This document shows, in pieces, positions 1 to 8,676 of a stretch of 64,000 nucleotides of DNA (its first letter is position 1; every line of letters starts with the position of its first letter). Source of the stretch: Micromonospora sp. WMMA1363 (GTDB lineage: Bacteria > Actinomycetota > Actinomycetes > Mycobacteriales > Micromonosporaceae). The stretch covers positions 3,464,001 through 3,528,000 of the forward strand of contig NZ_JAUALB010000001.1 in NCBI RefSeq assembly GCF_030345795.1. Direction: 5' to 3'. The notes beneath the pieces are model-generated. The model had not been told where the DNA came from and made no database searches. It saw only the letters and a list, made by a program, of their open reading frames with translations. The position numbers and the translations under genes are program-made.

Positions 1-755
1 CGAATATCGTCGGCGTAGCGGACGAACCGGTGACCGCGCTGCCACAGCTCCCGGTCCAAGTCGTCGAGCATGATGTTCGACAAGATCGGCGAGAGCGGGG
101 AGCCTTGCGGCGTTCCCTCCTCGGTCGCCAGTTTGACCCCGTCGACCATCACCCCGGCTTCCAGGTACCGGCGGATGAGCTTGAGCAGCTTACGGTCGTC
201 AACCTTGCGAGCCACCCGCGCCATCAGCGTGTCGAACTGAACCCGGTCGAAGAACCGGTCCAGATCGACATCGACGACCCAGCGCAGCCCGTCAGCGACC
301 GCTCGCCGCGCGACCCGTACCGCCCGGTGGGCGGACTTGCCGGGACGAAACCCGAAGCTGGCACCGCTGAAATGCGGGTCGAAGATCGGCGTGAGTACCT
401 GCGCGATCGCCTGCTGGATCAACCGGTCCAGCACCGTGGGCACACCCAGATTCCGCGAACCGCCCCCGGGCTTGGGGATCACCACCCGGCGTACCGGCTG
501 CGGCTGGTACGTGCCCGCGTCCAGAGCCGCCCGGACCTGCCCCCAGTGCTGACGTAGCCACCCACGAAGCTCGTGCGTGGCCAGGCCATCCACACCGGGT
601 GCACCCCGATTGGACTCCACACGCTTCAGCGCCCGGCCAAGATTCTGCGGCGTGAGCATCTGCTCCCACAACGACAGCTCCCCGGCCTCGAAGGCGTTCT
701 CCCCAATGCGCGCCGACCGGCCGCTACGCTCCACCGCAGGCTTTGACGGACTCAC
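1..755 (-). CDS. ltrA: Group II intron reverse transcriptase/maturase (C-terminus outside window)
   Basis: Intron-encoded RT that reverse-transcribes and helps splice its host intron. Reading leftward from a GTG at 755, the frame shows the RT0-RT1 region (LWEQMLTPQNLGRALKRVE, then GAPGVDG), RT2-RT3 (IPKPGGGSRNLGVPTVLDR, FGFRPGKSAH), RT4 (VVDVDLDRFFDRV), the EGTPQGSPLSPILSN block and, at the window edge, the catalytic RYADD motif. Maturase (X) and any HNH domain lie beyond the edge. The GTG at 755 has a GAGGG Shine-Dalgarno; the next upstream in-frame stop is at about 839. The frame is intact in the visible part, so the element may still be active. The short ORFs on either strand here are shadows. 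Confidence 0.85.
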   Translation of the reverse strand, partial: MSPSKPAVERSGRSARIGENAFEAGELSLWEQMLTPQNLGRALKRVESNRGAPGVDGLATHELRGWLRQHWGQVRAALDAGTYQPQPVRRVVIPKPGGGSRNLGVPTVLDRLIQQAIAQVLTPIFDPHFSGASFGFRPGKSAHRAVRVARRAVADGLRWVVDVDLDRFFDRVQFDTLMARVARKVDDRKLLKLIRRYLEAGVMVDGVKLATEEGTPQGSPLSPILSNIMLDDLDRELWQRGHRFVRYADDI

Positions 756-1400
756 CGTCGCCGCCCTCGATGAGCCCACGTCCGCGGGATGGCTGCGATC
801 ACCGCGACCGGCACGAGCAACACCAGATCCTTCGCCTCACCTAACGTTCGGCCCTTCCCGACGTGAAACATCGATCCCCGCCGGTACTATGGCCTCTGCT
901 GACTTCTGCCCGGTCCATCCCGCCCTCACGGCCGAGACGGTCACCACCATCGGCGGTGACACCCGGACAGACCTCCCCGGATAAGAACGACCACTTTCCC
1001 CCTACGCCCGCCGCGTCTACGTGACGGCCCTGTCGATGGTGACGGGCTTCGTCGTGCGATGCCGACTCACCCAAACCGTCCCGCCTCACTACGCGGTTCG
1101 TGTTCCTCGGTGCAGGGTTTCGCCTCGGGCTTCCTCCCGACCCCGCCTCACGACGACGCCGTTGCCTCCGGCTCGGGGCAAGCACCACCTCTCTCCCCAG
1201 GGGACTCTCACCCCCAAGCAATCGCCCATGCCGGGCATACATCGACGCCGCACCGCTACGCGGCACGCCACCGAACAGTCCAGCAGCCGGAACCGCCGGA
1301 AACCCAGCCAAACAAACCAATCGATAAACTCGGATTTCATCTCTTTCTTGACGGCAACTGTGACGGCAACGCAGGCCGACACCGACCAACCACGACGCAC
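1..1400 (-). mobile_element. Group II intron, 3' part cut by window edge
   Basis: On the minus strand the intron seems to begin at 1400 with GTGCG, the usual group II 5' end. It runs through about 640 nt of structured RNA before the reverse transcriptase gene. The RNA part has typical domain I-III text, such as the GGGGGTGAGAGTCCCC stem near 1190-1205 and a GTCAGCAGAGGCCATAGTA stretch near 885-905. The RT reads off the left edge, so domains V and VI and the 3' splice site are not visible. The 5' exon ends in a perfect hairpin (1401-1442). Insertion directly after a terminator-like stem is the known habit of bacterial class C introns; the class assignment is inference. Confidence 0.8.
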
Positions 1401-1442
1401 GACAGCGAGCGAGCCACTACGGGATGTTACTCGCTCGCTGTC
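1401..1442 (-). terminator. 13-bp perfect hairpin at the intron insertion point
   Basis: GACAGCGAGCGAG (1401-1413) and CTCGCTCGCTGTC (1430-1442) pair perfectly around a 16-nt loop. The hairpin lies 18 nt after the stop of the 58-aa ORF that closes the RHS cassette, as expected for that transcript's intrinsic terminator. The intron begins at the very next base on the minus strand, so any U-tract has been displaced. Confidence 0.6.
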
Positions 1443-1460
1443 GAGCGGAGCGCCCGTTTC

Positions 1461-1637
1461 CTAATTCCCCAAGCCGCCAGCTACGCCCTCTAGCAGCCAC
1501 GACTTGACCGAATCAATAAGCGCTTTTACTGCCGATTCACCCTCTATCGTGTGGTGCTCCGAAATAACTTGTCCGGTCTCCACCTCAGCCAATTCAATCT
1601 CTGATTGGCCGTCCTCCCACAACACAATCTGACTCAT
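1461..1637 (-). CDS. Small hypothetical protein (58 aa) at the end of the RHS cassette
   Basis: An acidic protein beginning MSQIVLWEDGQSEIELAEVE and ending SWLLEGVAGGLGN; no family recognised. The ATG at 1637 is preferred over the upstream TTG at 1685 because the N-terminus then reads as a soluble beta-rich protein; the Shine-Dalgarno (AAGG) is weak. Local base composition is much lower in GC than the core genome, matching the RHS tip and the neighbouring membrane protein. Its place downstream of a toxin-type RHS protein makes an immunity or cassette-specific function possible, but nothing in the sequence proves it. Confidence 0.5.
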   Translation of the reverse strand: MSQIVLWEDGQSEIELAEVETGQVISEHHTIEGESAVKALIDSVKSWLLEGVAGGLGN

Positions 1638-1751
1638 TCGATGTTCGCCTTGCCTGAGCCCTGGAGGACGGACCACGTGCAACAACTGCTACACACAGTT
1701 GCAGGCCATTACTCAGAAACCCTCGGCGACCAAGACAGTCACGATAACGAT

Positions 1752-2150
1752 TCATTGCGAAACGAGGTGATCTGCGAACCTGATCGCGACGGCCGCAACG
1801 ATTAGCTGTCCGACAAATTCGACGCCAAGATAGACGGACCTGGGTGTGATAAATAAACCAAGACACGCTACGGGCAGCAGGAGCATTAAGCAGAGCATCC
1901 GCAAGTAAATAGTATTGCCAGATACTCGGCCTATCGCCGCCAGCACCGCCAAAATCACCACTGACGGAAGAAAGTAAAAGAAGAATTCTACGCCCAGCAC
2001 AAGACCCACGCCTTCTAACACAGGCGAGCTGAGATAATCCTCCGCGCCGATAAGAACGAGCAGGAGAGTGAACTTTGCCGGGATGAGTAAAGCGGCCACT
2101 GCGGAGGTTCGCCCAAGCCACCAGCCGCCGCCCCTGCGGCGGGGAGTCAC
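1752..2150 (-). CDS. Small integral membrane protein, candidate immunity partner of the RHS protein
   Basis: About 132 aa with roughly four hydrophobic segments (AALLIPAKFTLLLVLIGA, VGLVLGVEFFFYFLPSVVIL, YLRMLCLMLLLPVACLGLFI and a last one around GQLIVAAVAIRFA). No family recognised. A GTG at 2150 overlaps the RHS stop as GTGA, so translation is probably coupled; an in-frame start at 2186 inside the RHS gene is the alternative. GC is low, like the RHS tip. In polymorphic toxin systems the gene right after the toxin tip usually encodes its immunity protein, and membrane immunity proteins tend to pair with membrane-acting or periplasmic toxins. That role is inference from position only. Confidence 0.6.
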   Translation of the reverse strand: MTPRRRGGGWWLGRTSAVAALLIPAKFTLLLVLIGAEDYLSSPVLEGVGLVLGVEFFFYFLPSVVILAVLAAIGRVSGNTIYLRMLCLMLLLPVACLGLFITPRSVYLGVEFVGQLIVAAVAIRFADHLVSQ

Positions 2151-5100
2151 CTCAGCACCCCCGCTCCCGGAAGGGACGTATACCACGACAGTTCCCTATT
2201 TCTCCAAGCAGGCATCGATTTCAACCCCCAGGCACCTCCCGTCGGAGTCATGTCTCGCGCGAGATACCGCGAACTTCCGTCGCTTGCATACTGTACCGCC
2301 TGAAACGATGGATAGTCATCTCCCTCGAGCGCAACGGTCACACCGCGATAGACATGCTTCCCCGAGGACAACAAAGGCGACAATTCCCCACGCGAGAATC
2401 TGATCGTCAGTCGCCCTTCGATCGAACAGCAAGGCAACGCGCTATTCAAACCGCCATAATCGGCCTGCAGCATGCCCTCGGTTACACCATCCCGAGAGGC
2501 CGAGATCTTGATATGATTGGCCCCACCATCCACTATGGCATCCTGCGGCTCGCAATCGCCATCGCGCCAGCACGACATCACCACGGTATAGCTTACCTGG
2601 CCGGTGTCAGTATCCCATGCAAGGGCTATTCGATACGGAAGCCTGGGATCGGTGCCGAAGCCGCGATCGTCGCCGCGAAGCGCACCGAAGGCGGCGGTAT
2701 TGTCTTGAATGAAGAAAGTGGCCGCGATTAGCCCGTTTCCTGGCGCTTTCGGGCCAGGAACAATTGTCCGGACATCCCCTTGTTGTGGAGATCCGAAAAA
2801 TAGGTCACGCACTGACGTCATTCTTGGCCTCTGCCTTGCGGCGACGGTCCACTTTTTTTTATGGACGTTGTAAGTGACCTTCTTGTTCCGCTTTTTCCAG
2901 TAGGTTTCCTCTTCGGCTCCACCGCCGGTGGCCAGCGGAATAAGGCCACTGGGGTCGCTGTAGGTGGTGGGGTTGTTGTGGCCGTAGGCGTATGGGTTCC
3001 ATTGCTGGGGGTCGGTGAGGTCGATGATGGGGTCGACGCTGATGAAGCGGCCGAGGGTGGGGTCGTATTCGCGGGCGCCGAGGTGGGTGAGGCCGGTGGG
3101 GTCTTGGGTGCCGCCGAGGAAGCCTTTGTCCATGTTGGTGGGCCAGGTGCCGGTGGTGGTGCCGCGTTGTTCGCCGTAGGGGAGGGTGCGGCGTGTGGCG
3201 GTGGTGAGGGTGGTGGCGTTGATGGTGAGTTCGGCGGTGCCGTGGTGGTCGCTGGTGATCCAGTGGAGGTTGGTGGCGGTGCGGATGGCGATGGTGCGGC
3301 CGGCGAAGGTGTAGTAGCGGGTGGCTTGCTTAATGCCGCTGTTGGTGTGGCGGATTTCGGTGCCGCCGGGGAGGTAGAGGGTTTTGCCGGTGGGGTCGGT
3401 GCGGATGAGTCGGCTGCCGTCGGCGTCGTAGATGTAGCTGGTGGCGCCGTCGTCGTCGGTGGTGGCGGTGAGTTTGCCTTCGCGGTCCCAGGTGAGGGTT
3501 TGGGTGTCACCCGTGGTGGTGGGTCGGGTTGTGGTGTTGCCGGCGTCGTCGTAGGTGTAGCTGCGGTTCCAGGTGGCGCCGCCGGTGGCGGTCACGTTCG
3601 TGACGGCGTGGGGCCTGGGATCGCCGGCGTTGGGGTAGGTGTAGGTATGCGTGGTGTCCGTGGTGCCGTGGCGGGTTTCGGTGGTGCGGTTGCCGATGTC
3701 GTCGAGGGTCCAGGTGTGCCAGTACGGGTCGGTGGCCCCGTCGATCTGGCTCCACGCGGTGGGCTTGGTGGCGCAGGTGCCGCCCTCCGGGGTCCAGGCT
3801 TCGGTCAGGCGGCGTAGGTGGTCGGTGGTGAAGCATTGGTGGTCGGCGGTGCCGCCGCCGGGGGTGTCGTGGATTTCGGTGACGTTGCCGGCGTTGTCGT
3901 AGGTGTAGGTGTGGTTCGCGGCCTCGGATTTGAGCTCGGGGACGACGTTGGTGCTGGTGAGCCGGCGGGTGGGTTCGTCGATGGTGGCGGTGACGGCGAC
4001 ACGGCGGCCGAATTCGCCAAGTTGGTACTGGGTAAGTTGGTCGAGTTTGTCATAGATGACGTCGTAGACGTAGATCTGAGCTGAGGAGAAGGGGCCGGCG
4101 GGGGCGCCGACGTCGGTGTAGCCGAGAGTCAGGGTTTCCGCGGGTAGGTCAGCGGCGGCGGGCATGGCGACCCGGAAGGGCAGCCCGTTGGCGCGGTAGG
4201 TGTGTTTGGTGGTGTAGGTACAGGTGTTCGGGCTCGCGGCGGCGCACAAGTCTGACTGTGCTGCCGGGAGCACCGTGGAGGTGGATGTGGGTCGACCGTA
4301 GGCGTCGTAGGCGTCGACCTGGGTGGTGTAGGGGTTGCCGCCTGCGTAGCGGATCGCTGCGGTGGGTTTACCCTTGCCGTTGGGCAGCGTGTCGTACACC
4401 CATTCAGCGCGTTTGGCCCCGCTGGTGGTGTCGTCGCGCACGCTGGTTTTGCGGCCGAGTTCGTCGTAGGTGTAGGCGATGGGGGATCGTCCCGTGGCCG
4501 AGCTGGTTTCGAGGTTGCCGGCGGCGTCGTAGGTGCTGGTGGTGGTGCCCTTGTCCGGGTCCACCGCCTGGGTTTGCCGGCCGCGCAGGTCGTAGGTGTA
4601 GGACCAGGCGTTGGCGCCGGTGACGTCGGTGACGGTCTTGAGTTGTCCGAGCAGGGTGTAGGCGTAGCTGGTCTTGTCGAACGTTGCCGGGTCGTCACTG
4701 CCGAGGTCGGTGGGGTTCTTGTACTGGCGCAGGGCGGTGGTGCGGCCGTGGGCGTCGGTGATGGTGGTGGTGGCGGTGCCACCGGTCGGTGGGGTGGTGT
4801 GGACGCGGTCACCGCCGTAGCTGGTGGTGGTGCGCCACTTCTCCACGCCGTTGGCGAGCAGGATCTGCGCGGTCTGCCGTCCGGCGCCGTCGTAGGTGTG
4901 TTGGGTGATCGAGGGGATCTGGCCTTGTGGTGTGGCCAGGCTGGTGTTCACCGCGGTGTTGGTGGAGTCGTAGTAGGGCGCGGACGTCCACGCGGTCGCA
5001 CCGAGGCTGTTGGTCATCGTGTCGGTGACCGTGCGTCCACCGCCGGTGGCCTGGAGTTGGTTCTGTCGCAGCCGCAGGAACCCGTCATACAGGTTCACCG

Positions 5101-8100
5101 ACGTGCGGTACGTCCTCCCGGTCGGCAGGAGAGACTCGGTGGTGACCGCGGTCGGGCCACCGCTCTTACGGACCTGGTAGGCGAACTTCATGCTCGGTGT
5201 TTGGGTGGCCTTGTTCCGGCCGGGCTTCCACGCGTTGGTCAACCGGCCGAGACCGTCGTAGGTGAGTTCGGCGACCGCGCCGTTGGCGTCGGTGACCTTC
5301 GTCGCGGCGCCCCACGCCGGCACCAGCAGGGTCGTGCTCGCGTGCCCCTTCGGGTTGGTCACCACGGTCTGGACGACCTGACCACCGTTCGCGGTCGTGT
5401 GAGCGGTGGTGGTGGTGTGCCCACGCGGGTCGGTAACAGCGGTGATGCGGCCGTTGGTGTCGTAGGCCATGGTGGAGGTGCGGGTATACACCGGTGTGCT
5501 GCCGCTGAATGTCTCCAGTTCCTCGGTGCGGACCACGTTGCCCTTCGTGGGCGCCTGGCCGTGAGAGGAGTCGTTGACGTAGGTGTCGTAGAACGACCGG
5601 GACCGGTTCAGGACGGTGGCCGGGTCGGCGGGGGTCGGGGCGCCGGCACAGAGCCTGGACAGGGTTTCGGTCTGCGACGCCCGGTTGATCATCCAGATGG
5701 CGTCGTTACGGGCATAGCTGGTACGGGTGCACGTCTCGTCACCGGTGACGGCCTCGTCGCCGTGGTCCTCGACTGTGACCGGTAGGCCGTCACTGTTGTA
5801 ACTGGTGACAGTCTTGGCGTATCGGTGTCCGCCGGCGGCGAGGGCGGTGCGGGCGCGGGCGACGTCGGTGTCGACCATCCACGCCTTCGTGGTGATGCCG
5901 TTGCGGCTGCGGGTGGCGGTGGGCCCATTGATCCACGGGTCGTTGCGGGTGGAGGCCACCTCCGCGCCACTCGGCCCGTTCTTCGTGATCGTCTGCAGTT
6001 CGAAGCCCCGCAGGGCTTCGTGGTCCTCGATGGTGCCGCCCCAGGAGTCGGTGACCCACACATCCTTGACACCCGAGCTGGCCTTGTCGCCGTCGAGGCC
6101 GCGTAGGTAGCGGTGCTCGACGGCGGTCTGCTGCCCGGTCGTGTCGCCGTGCCGGACGGTGACCTTGCCGTAGCCGCGCCAGTCCCCCCAGGTGCGGTAC
6201 TTGTCCTTGGTCAACTCGTCGGTGTTGTACGCCCACGCCGGGGTGTCGTAGTCGTACAGGGTGACCTCGGACGGCTGGTCCGTGACCGTGTCATCAAGGT
6301 CGATGCGGGTGACGACGTACTTGTGGAACCAGTCCAACGTCGGCGGTTGCCCGTCCGGGGAGTAGTACGACGGCATGCACCGCTTCGTGTTGGTCGCCGG
6401 GCTGGGCAGCGTCGTGCGGGTGCAGTCCGCACCGGAGTAGGAGACGATGATGTCCCCACCGGTCTCCGTGTGCACCGCCTTGATCCGCCACCGATACAGC
6501 GCCGTACGGTCGTCGTCCGGGCCGTCGACCCGGTTCGGCAACGGATCAGAACCACTGTCGAACGTGATCTCCGGGTCCGACACGACCGCACCGCCGGCGG
6601 TGGTGACATGCCCGGTGCGGGTGATCCCCCGCAGCCACATCGGCACGGTCTCACCGTTACCCGCGTTCAGGAACTCGTGCCGCAACGCCCACGACTCCAC
6701 ATCCGCATACGTGGACGTGCCGCTCCGGGTCTGCGCGGTGACCTTCGCCAGCCGGCGCGCGCTCCAGAACGTCGGCGCGCCCTGCGTCGTACACGGCGCG
6801 GTCTTGCAGTACTGGTCCCACGGGGTGTCATGCCAGTTCGCGGTCACCGGATCCGACGTCCACGCCGCCCCGCTCCAACACGACGTGAGGCACCGCTCGG
6901 CGGTGGTGAACAGCACCCGCAGCGGCGCCGCCTGGCTGTATTCGGCGTTGGCGCGCATGCCGTACTCGACGCGCTTCAGATACCCACCGCGGTCGTAGGT
7001 GGTGCGCTGGTCGGGGTTGAGATCACGGGCGTAGGCGCCGGTCTCCGTGCCGTAGAAGTACGCCATCGAGTTCGCGTTCGGGTCCACGACGTAGTCGAGG
7101 TTCCACCGCCACGCCTGCGCGCAGTGGGCGTCGGCGAACGTGGCGTCGTAACACGGCTCACCCGGGTTGTTTCCGAACACCGGCACCGTCCACGTCGAGT
7201 CCGTGACCGGCTTGCCGCTGCTCCAACCGGGCAGCTTGTGGTAGCCGAAGAAGTACTGGGTGCCGTCGGTGGTGGTGACCTTCCAGTACTCGTTGTCGTT
7301 GTCGCCGTTCCCCCGCGCCGAGTTGGTCAGCCTTTCGACCTTCGTGCCGTCGTCGTTGCGGAGCCGCCACACCGACCCGTCCCGGATCAACTCCCCGGCG
7401 TGGCCGTTGAGTGACAGGGTCGCGTTGTCACTGAACCAGCACAGGTCACCGGTCTTGTGACCAGGATTGTCGTCGTCACACGACTGGTACTTACGTTCGA
7501 TGAACCCCGGCCAGGTATCCCAGCCGTCACCGATCCAGGAACCCTGGTTGTTGGTCAACGCCGTCCGACCGTCGACACTGCCCGACGAGTACGCGAAACT
7601 GACATCCGGCGCCGGTCCGCCGAGGGAGGGCGGCACCCGCAGCGGATACGACCACGAGAAGTCACCCGTCTGCGTGGACACCTGCCACTGGCCTGCCGGC
7701 GAGAGACTCGTCGCGGTGTAGTCACCGTTGTCACCCGACGCCCCGGCCTCGACAGCGAGCACCATCGACGCCCGCGCCCCGACGGCCACGGTGGCCGCCA
7801 CCTCACTGTTCGCGGTGTCGTTGTCCGTCGGCACGGGGGTGCGGGTGCGACACGCCTCCACCTCCGGCGTGCTCAGGGCACACTCCGGCAGCTGCACCAA
7901 CCGCAGCCGTGACGCCCATCCCCCACCATAGGCCCGCGCGAAGCCCGCGTAGTCGACCTGGACCCGCGCCCGCCCCACCCCGGGCTTCCCATCGGCGCGG
8001 GCAGCCGACACCAGCAGTCCCTCCACACCGGCCTTCGCGGTGGCGGCCCGGTCGTGCACCTTCACCTTCACCGCCGACACCGCCGCAGCGGCACCCCTAC

Positions 8101-8527
8101 GCGGCAACACATCATCCGCCGGCGGCACGGCGGACACCGTGACCGGAAGAGTGCCGGCGCGGGCACGGACCGGGCCGGTCAACCCCGCCCGGGTCGTACG
8201 CGCCTTACCAGCCGCCACGGTCGCCGCAGCCACATCAGCGACCGCGGTCCCCGACGGCCACACCACATCCTTCGCCCCCGCCGTCACCCTCGACGCATCG
8301 GCATGATGAGAACGGCCAGGAGTGGGTTTGCCAGCACGCGCCGCCACCCCGGCAGCGTCTTTGGGCTTGGGCGGATCCCACTTCGGCGCCGCCACCGCGT
8401 CCGGCTGCTCACCCAACATCGTCAGCGTCAGCACCGCCGACAAGCCCGCAGCCAACCACACCGACCGCCCCGCCCGCCGACCGAAACCCTGACTCCGGCG
8501 TCGACCCGGGCCTACTGCACTCACCAC
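2147..8527 (-). CDS. Secreted RHS/YD-repeat protein with variable C-terminal tip
   Basis: 2126 aa. GTG start with AGGGGAG Shine-Dalgarno. An N-terminal signal peptide (hydrophobic core SVWLAAGLSAVLTLTML, then AVAAP) sends it out of the cell. Residues about 270-900 contain the region typical of actinobacterial RHS proteins (SYPLRVPPSLGGPAPDVSFA). YD repeats (YTYDLRGRQT, YTYDNAGNVTEI, YTYDDAGN and others) fill about 1000-1750. The RHS core signature GAREYDPTLGRFISVDP and NPYAYGHNNPTTYSDPSGL ends near residue 1864. The last 262 residues (2150-2935) share nothing with the core, have lower GC, carry two Cys-rich spots (SCWRDGDC, LPCCS) and match no toxin family I know. RHS cores form cocoon-like shells around such tips. 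Toxin activity is inferred from architecture. Confidence 0.9.
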   Translation of the reverse strand: MVSAVGPGRRRSQGFGRRAGRSVWLAAGLSAVLTLTMLGEQPDAVAAPKWDPPKPKDAAGVAARAGKPTPGRSHHADASRVTAGAKDVVWPSGTAVADVAAATVAAGKARTTRAGLTGPVRARAGTLPVTVSAVPPADDVLPRRGAAAAVSAVKVKVHDRAATAKAGVEGLLVSAARADGKPGVGRARVQVDYAGFARAYGGGWASRLRLVQLPECALSTPEVEACRTRTPVPTDNDTANSEVAATVAVGARASMVLAVEAGASGDNGDYTATSLSPAGQWQVSTQTGDFSWSYPLRVPPSLGGPAPDVSFAYSSGSVDGRTALTNNQGSWIGDGWDTWPGFIERKYQSCDDDNPGHKTGDLCWFSDNATLSLNGHAGELIRDGSVWRLRNDDGTKVERLTNSARGNGDNDNEYWKVTTTDGTQYFFGYHKLPGWSSGKPVTDSTWTVPVFGNNPGEPCYDATFADAHCAQAWRWNLDYVVDPNANSMAYFYGTETGAYARDLNPDQRTTYDRGGYLKRVEYGMRANAEYSQAAPLRVLFTTAERCLTSCWSGAAWTSDPVTANWHDTPWDQYCKTAPCTTQGAPTFWSARRLAKVTAQTRSGTSTYADVESWALRHEFLNAGNGETVPMWLRGITRTGHVTTAGGAVVSDPEITFDSGSDPLPNRVDGPDDDRTALYRWRIKAVHTETGGDIIVSYSGADCTRTTLPSPATNTKRCMPSYYSPDGQPPTLDWFHKYVVTRIDLDDTVTDQPSEVTLYDYDTPAWAYNTDELTKDKYRTWGDWRGYGKVTVRHGDTTGQQTAVEHRYLRGLDGDKASSGVKDVWVTDSWGGTIEDHEALRGFELQTITKNGPSGAEVASTRNDPWINGPTATRSRNGITTKAWMVDTDVARARTALAAGGHRYAKTVTSYNSDGLPVTVEDHGDEAVTGDETCTRTSYARNDAIWMINRASQTETLSRLCAGAPTPADPATVLNRSRSFYDTYVNDSSHGQAPTKGNVVRTEELETFSGSTPVYTRTSTMAYDTNGRITAVTDPRGHTTTTAHTTANGGQVVQTVVTNPKGHASTTLLVPAWGAATKVTDANGAVAELTYDGLGRLTNAWKPGRNKATQTPSMKFAYQVRKSGGPTAVTTESLLPTGRTYRTSVNLYDGFLRLRQNQLQATGGGRTVTDTMTNSLGATAWTSAPYYDSTNTAVNTSLATPQGQIPSITQHTYDGAGRQTAQILLANGVEKWRTTTSYGGDRVHTTPPTGGTATTTITDAHGRTTALRQYKNPTDLGSDDPATFDKTSYAYTLLGQLKTVTDVTGANAWSYTYDLRGRQTQAVDPDKGTTTSTYDAAGNLETSSATGRSPIAYTYDELGRKTSVRDDTTSGAKRAEWVYDTLPNGKGKPTAAIRYAGGNPYTTQVDAYDAYGRPTSTSTVLPAAQSDLCAAASPNTCTYTTKHTYRANGLPFRVAMPAAADLPAETLTLGYTDVGAPAGPFSSAQIYVYDVIYDKLDQLTQYQLGEFGRRVAVTATIDEPTRRLTSTNVVPELKSEAANHTYTYDNAGNVTEIHDTPGGGTADHQCFTTDHLRRLTEAWTPEGGTCATKPTAWSQIDGATDPYWHTWTLDDIGNRTTETRHGTTDTTHTYTYPNAGDPRPHAVTNVTATGGATWNRSYTYDDAGNTTTRPTTTGDTQTLTWDREGKLTATTDDDGATSYIYDADGSRLIRTDPTGKTLYLPGGTEIRHTNSGIKQATRYYTFAGRTIAIRTATNLHWITSDHHGTAELTINATTLTTATRRTLPYGEQRGTTTGTWPTNMDKGFLGGTQDPTGLTHLGAREYDPTLGRFISVDPIIDLTDPQQWNPYAYGHNNPTTYSDPSGLIPLATGGGAEEETYWKKRNKKVTYNVHKKKWTVAARQRPRMTSVRDLFFGSPQQGDVRTIVPGPKAPGNGLIAATFFIQDNTAAFGALRGDDRGFGTDPRLPYRIALAWDTDTGQVSYTVVMSCWRDGDCEPQDAIVDGGANHIKISASRDGVTEGMLQADYGGLNSALPCCSIEGRLTIRFSRGELSPLLSSGKHVYRGVTVALEGDDYPSFQAVQYASDGSSRYLARDMTPTGGAWGLKSMPAWRNRELSWYTSLPGAGVLR

Positions 8528-8676
8528 GCCGCTCCCCTACGCGTTCGGACCTGACTGCGCTACCGATGCTGCATATTTCTCAATAGCGGGTGACCCTCAC
8601 CCATCCGGTCACGACTCCCGCGGACCGGCTGCCCGCCCTTTTGTCTGGCGCGAAACCAACCCGCTGACACACCGCG

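Noticed and set aside
2861..7912. Long plus-strand ORFs opposite the RHS gene (about 318, 403 and 433 aa)
   Set aside because: Their translations are Val/Gly/Arg-rich mirror images of the YD repeats with no domain; the minus strand has a clear protein over the whole length.
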